The notes under the pieces: model-generated
The model's database searches: none
The model's input: the letters and a program-made list of their open reading frames with translations, nothing else
Told to the model about the DNA's origin: nothing
NCBI GenBank assembly: GCA_021789565.1
Contig: JAJYJL010000415.1
Coordinates: 1 to 7,085 of the forward strand
Reading direction: 5' to 3'
Source of the DNA: Acidobacteriota bacterium
GTDB lineage: Bacteria > Acidobacteriota > Terriglobia > UBA7540
Length of the DNA: 7,085 nt
In this document: positions 4,361 through 7,085 of the stretch, piece after piece
How the letters are laid out: every line of letters begins with the position of its first letter
Position numbering within the stretch: position 1 is the first letter of the stretch
Made by a program: the position numbers and the translations under genes

Positions 4361-6163
4361 ATGCAACGCTCAAAAAATCCGGGGCAAGGCGCGGCACTGA
4401 TCTCCGCCGGGGCCTTGCTAGTCGTTCTGCTAACGGCTTGCCAGGGCTTCAGCGCCCAATTCGGAAGGGTTTCCGGCAATGTCACGGATGGCGCCGGGCA
4501 GCCGATCATGGGTGCCACCGTCCTGTTGACAGGGGCCGGCATTGGCGGCTCGAATAACCTGCTGGAAGGGTCGCTCAACCGGGTTTTCACAGATGCCCAG
4601 GGCAATTTTGCGATCAGCCGAGTGACACCGGGGTGGTACTCTCTGCAGGTCATTTCCCCCTCAAAACTGCCAGGATTTCGAAACAGGGTTGAAGTAAGGC
4701 CGGGCGCGACCACGCGGGAAGCCTTCGCGCTGGCTGACATCCTTTCAGGCGTCCGTTGGCAGCGTCCTACAAATGATTTGCGCGCCTGGAACCAGGGCTG
4801 GAAATGGATCCTGCGGACCTCCGAATCAACCCGCCCGATTCTGCGTTATACAAAGGCTGACCGTGATCGCCGCAAGGCAGCTGATCAAACGCCTCTTCCT
4901 GCCCGGCGCGTGGTGGCTATGGTGCCCGATCAGGGCGGTGCCAACGGTCTTTCCCAAGGCGGCGGCACAGCTACGGTAGTGGCCTATCTGCATCCGCTGG
5001 ATGCGAATTCCGACGTCCTGGTTGCCGGCTCCGTTAACCGGAGTAGTGTGGATGGCTCCTCGGTTATTGCTGACTTCCGGCGCGGCTTCCTCAATCACAA
5101 CCACGAAGAGATCAGCCTGGCGGTCCATCAGTTGAACATGCAAAGCGCCGCGGATCTTGTTACAGCGGCGAACGGTCGCGACGCGCCGATGTCGCGTGGA
5201 ATGGTTTTGCGCTACGTGCAGACCCGCCAGCTCTCCGGTGCTCTGACGCTGACGGCTGGCGTGGAGATGAGGTATCTGAATTCCGTTAGTGATGCCGGCA
5301 CCACGGACCCGGAGATCGACCTTGCTTACACGCTCGATCCTTCGACGGTCCTCAGCCTCAGCTATACCTCGACTTCCCTGGACCAGCCGGACACCATGAT
5401 TCAGCGCATCGGTGACCTCAATGCTTTTCCTCAGATCACCATGAGCAAATTCCATCCGCGGCTTGAAAATGCCCGACATGCGGAAGCCCGTCTGCAGCGA
5501 AAACTCCGCCCGGGTTCCCGGATTGAGTTTGCCGCCTATCACGACGCCTTTCAGGATGTGGCTGTCTGGGGCGTCGGAGGGGTGCAGGACCTGCGGGATT
5601 CCTCGCCGGCCGGGAACATTCTGATCACTCCCGGAGGGAGCAGGGCTGTCCTGAATGCCGGGCACTATGGTTCTTCGGGAACGGAAATTTCGTATGATCA
5701 GAAGCTTGGGCCGCGCAGTGAAGTGGGCGTCATGTACGCCATCGGAAGCGCCCTCGTCGCCGACCCCTCTTCCGCGTTTAGCGGAGGGGCTCCCGTGGAC
5801 GCGGCGAACTTGCCCGATTACGTACGCGCAGAATTCACGCAGTCGATTTCGGGCCGTTTTTCGACGTTTATCCCTGGGCTGAAAACCCAGATTATCAGCA
5901 GTTATAGCTGGATCCCCTCCGGTCGTATCACTGTGGTTGACCCTTACGGTCAGGGCAGGATGGCGTGCCAGCCATTCCTGGGGGTGCAAGTCCGCCAGCC
6001 CCTTCCCAAGATTGACATGCTGCCTCTGCAAATTGTCGCCATAGCTGATTTCAGGAACTTGCTGGGTCAGGGCTCTGTTTCGGTCAGGCAGGCAGACGGC
6101 AGGTCCGTTTTGCTTACCCCTGCTTATCAAAGCATTCGGGGTGGGTTTGCGGTTCAGTTTTGA
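4361..6163 (+). CDS. Outer-membrane beta-barrel protein with N-terminal carboxypeptidase-regulatory-like domain
   Basis: A 600-aa exported protein. The signal sequence (1-26) ends in LTAC (24-27), a good lipobox, so lipidation at C27 is possible; a type I site near FSAQ (30-33) is the alternative. Residues about 35-125 form a carboxypeptidase-regulatory-like/CnaB-type beta-sandwich (GRVSGNVTDGAGQPIMGATV, then FTDAQGNFAISRVTPGWYSL). A basic, Trp-rich linker (130-190, with GWKWILRTSESTRPILRY) leads to about 400 residues of alternating strands and turns ending in GGFAVQF, with a terminal Phe as in the BAM recognition signal. The layout recalls Oar-like TonB-dependent proteins of Acidobacteriota, but at 600 aa it is much shorter and I find no plug domain or TonB box, so energised uptake is doubtful. 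It may be a pore, an adhesin or an anchor for the GWxTD protein encoded just upstream. The ribosome site is weak (GAGAG, 4 nt from ATG), fitting a downstream operon gene. Confidence 0.85.
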   Translation: MQRSKNPGQGAALISAGALLVVLLTACQGFSAQFGRVSGNVTDGAGQPIMGATVLLTGAGIGGSNNLLEGSLNRVFTDAQGNFAISRVTPGWYSLQVISPSKLPGFRNRVEVRPGATTREAFALADILSGVRWQRPTNDLRAWNQGWKWILRTSESTRPILRYTKADRDRRKAADQTPLPARRVVAMVPDQGGANGLSQGGGTATVVAYLHPLDANSDVLVAGSVNRSSVDGSSVIADFRRGFLNHNHEEISLAVHQLNMQSAADLVTAANGRDAPMSRGMVLRYVQTRQLSGALTLTAGVEMRYLNSVSDAGTTDPEIDLAYTLDPSTVLSLSYTSTSLDQPDTMIQRIGDLNAFPQITMSKFHPRLENARHAEARLQRKLRPGSRIEFAAYHDAFQDVAVWGVGGVQDLRDSSPAGNILITPGGSRAVLNAGHYGSSGTEISYDQKLGPRSEVGVMYAIGSALVADPSSAFSGGAPVDAANLPDYVRAEFTQSISGRFSTFIPGLKTQIISSYSWIPSGRITVVDPYGQGRMACQPFLGVQVRQPLPKIDMLPLQIVAIADFRNLLGQGSVSVRQADGRSVLLTPAYQSIRGGFAVQF

Positions 6164-6192
6164 GGCCCATTAGAGGGCACCTCTCGCTTTTT
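6162..6192 (+). terminator. Weak intrinsic terminator after the barrel gene
   Basis: Immediately at the stop codon, GAGG (6162-6165) and CCC (6166-6168) can pair with CCTC (6180-6183) and GGG (6175-6177) with a 2-nt bulge; an alternative is AGAGG (6172-6176) with CCTCT (6180-6184) around a GCA loop. TTTTT (6188-6192) follows after a few bases. The stems are short and the T-run is only five, so termination may be partial. Confidence 0.38.
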
Positions 6193-6262
6193 AAAGGTAG
6201 TCTGAGGACTAAACACAGACCATTGTGAGCCTTAATACGCGGCAAAGGAAGGAGTTCGGAGA

Positions 6263-6298
6263 TTGGAATTCTACTGGTTTTCATACTAGGAATTCCAA
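6263..6298. repeat. 9-bp perfect inverted repeat with 18-nt spacer
   Basis: TTGGAATTC (6263-6271) is the exact reverse complement of GAATTCCAA (6290-6298). Pairing can extend inward by two base pairs across a one-base bulge and outward by three (GGA/TCC) past a two-base internal mismatch. It lies about 155 bp upstream of the PDZ gene and 90-125 bp upstream of the sigma-54-like box, where an enhancer-binding activator commonly sits. It could instead be a hairpin in read-through RNA, but no T-run follows directly. Confidence 0.5.
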
Positions 6299-6388
6299 AA
6301 TCCATATAGTTTTTATCTCGGTGGCTTAAAGAACCTCGTAAGCAGTGCAAGATGCGCTGAAAAGCAAGGGAAAGACCGGGATGACGAT

Positions 6389-6405
6389 AAGGAACTCAAT
6401 TTGCT
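6389..6405 (+). promoter_or_regulatory. Possible sigma-54 (-24/-12) promoter for the PDZ sensor gene
   Basis: AAGGAACTCAATTTGCT contains GG (6391-6392) and GC (6403-6404) exactly 10 bp apart, the invariant spacing of sigma-54 promoters, and matches about 11 of 17 positions of a TTGGCAC-N4-TTGCT-type consensus. Transcription would begin near G6416, leaving a 37-nt leader before ATG 6453. The -24 box is incomplete (GGAAC rather than GGCAC), and GG-N10-GC occurs by chance, so this is a weak call. Confidence 0.27.
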
Positions 6406-6452
6406 GCGGTTTTTTGTAAGTCCTTGTTTTGTTCTGGGATAGCGCAGGTTTC

Positions 6453-7085
6453 ATGAGCGTACGGGCTCCATACCGGTTCCTGACCCTCCTGCTCGCAATT
6501 GTGAGCGTGGCGCTTGTTGTTTTTGCTTTCATAAACTTTCAGCAGAGAAGGGTCTATCAGCTTCCTACCGACGGCGTTTCATGGGTAACAACCTCTCAGG
6601 GCTTGAAAGCCTGGAGCGTGGCTCCGCATTCTCCCGGCGAGCAGGCTGGGATTGTTGCCGGAGACGTCCTTACGGCTATTGACGGCCATTCCGTTAAAAC
6701 AACGGTTGATGCCGCGCGCGAAATTTTTGAAAGCGGCGCATGGTCTCGGCTTACTTACAGCCTGGTTCGCGGCGGGGAATCCTTTACGGCTGGTGTAGTG
6801 CTTGCGCCCGCCGATAATTCGCCGGGGCTGCACGGCTATCTCGAAATTGTCGGGATCCTTTACCTGATCATCGGAGCGTTTGTTTTTATCCGGCGCTGGT
6901 CGGCGGCAAAATCTCTGCACTTTTATCTTTTCTGCCTGGTGTCGTTCGTTCTGTATTGCTTCTCCTACACGGGCAAGCTGAATTTGTTTGATTCCTCGGT
7001 TTACTGGCTGAATGTAACGGCCATGCTCCTGCAGCCTGCTCTGTTTTTGCATTTCTGCCTGACGTTTCCTGAAAAGCCCGGTTTT
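6453..7085 (+). CDS. PDZ-containing multi-pass membrane sensor protein (partial, C-terminus beyond right edge)
   Basis: The N-terminal 211 codons are present and open to the edge. A first membrane helix (about 9-28) is followed by an extracytoplasmic PDZ-like domain (about 41-118), with the ligand-side pattern VAPHSPGEQAGIVAGDVLTA (56-75) and IDGHSV (76-81). Three more hydrophobic helices follow at about 129-146, 154-171 and 183-203. The last runs into LFLHFCLTFPEKP (197-209), a HF-x-x-x-FP junction often seen where a multi-helix sensor module continues toward a cytoplasmic output domain. The layout of one helix, a PDZ-like domain, then several helices resembles the quorum sensor kinase ComP. 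A histidine kinase, SpoIIE-type phosphatase or similar output is therefore likely, but that part is not in the window. The ribosome site is poor (AGG, 4 nt upstream); the only other in-frame start is TTG 6429, with no better site. The upstream terminator and gap suggest its own promoter. Confidence 0.82.
   Translation, partial: MSVRAPYRFLTLLLAIVSVALVVFAFINFQQRRVYQLPTDGVSWVTTSQGLKAWSVAPHSPGEQAGIVAGDVLTAIDGHSVKTTVDAAREIFESGAWSRLTYSLVRGGESFTAGVVLAPADNSPGLHGYLEIVGILYLIIGAFVFIRRWSAAKSLHFYLFCLVSFVLYCFSYTGKLNLFDSSVYWLNVTAMLLQPALFLHFCLTFPEKPGF

Larger units (their letters stand above)
6164..6452. other. Intergenic region between barrel gene and PDZ sensor gene
   Basis: This 289-bp stretch has no credible coding sequence. 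It holds the terminator-like hairpin at its left end, a large inverted repeat at 6263-6298 and a sigma-54-like element at 6389-6405. It is more AT-rich than the flanking genes. No convincing sigma-70 pair was found on the plus strand: TATAGT at 6305-6310 has no partner -35. Confidence 0.7.

Noticed and set aside
4826..6130. A 434-codon open frame on the minus strand
   Set aside because: It lies entirely antisense to the barrel gene, whose signal sequence, beta-sandwich domain and OMP C-terminus are convincing. The antisense product is Arg/His-rich without recognisable domains, a usual by-product of GC-rich coding DNA.
6579..7052. A 157-codon minus-strand open frame
   Set aside because: It is antisense to the PDZ sensor gene, which has recognisable PDZ and membrane segments; the antisense product has none.

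Overview
The window looks like chromosomal DNA from a Gram-negative bacterium, most likely an Acidobacteriota member. This rests on the pairing of a secreted GWxTD-domain protein with an outer-membrane barrel carrying a carboxypeptidase-regulatory-like N-terminus, next to a MacAB/HlyD-type export operon. The assignment is inferred from protein families; there is no rRNA or other taxonomic marker. Nothing resembles a phage, IS element, CRISPR array, tRNA or rRNA.

Layout. (1) Minus strand, 2040 down to 1: a membrane-fusion (periplasmic adaptor) protein followed after a 57-nt gap by the N-terminal 141 codons of a MacB/LolD-type ABC ATPase that runs off the left edge. (2) 2041-2561: a divergent intergenic region of about 520 bp, rich in inverted repeats. 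It holds an ECF-sigma-like promoter reading left and a strong sigma-70-type promoter (TTGACT-N17-TAAAAT) reading right. Each divergent mRNA leader carries a perfect triloop hairpin just upstream of its ribosome binding site. (3) Plus strand, 2562-6163: a secreted GWxTD-domain protein and, 65 nt later, a 600-aa predicted outer-membrane beta-barrel with an N-terminal beta-sandwich domain and a lipobox. These probably form a two-gene operon, ended by a modest terminator-like hairpin. (4) 6164-6452: an intergenic region with a 9-bp perfect inverted repeat and a possible sigma-54-type -24/-12 element. (5) 6453 to the right edge: the N-terminal 211 codons of a PDZ-containing multi-pass membrane protein that looks like the sensor half of a signalling protein.

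How they may work together: all five proteins belong to the envelope. The left operon is a tripartite export or lipoprotein-handling ABC system, the right operon makes a periplasmic or surface protein plus an outer-membrane barrel, and the last gene is a membrane sensor. A functional link between the divergent operons is an inference from shared intergenic architecture only. The most interesting unknown is the GWxTD/barrel pair, for which I can assign localisation and fold but no biochemical role.
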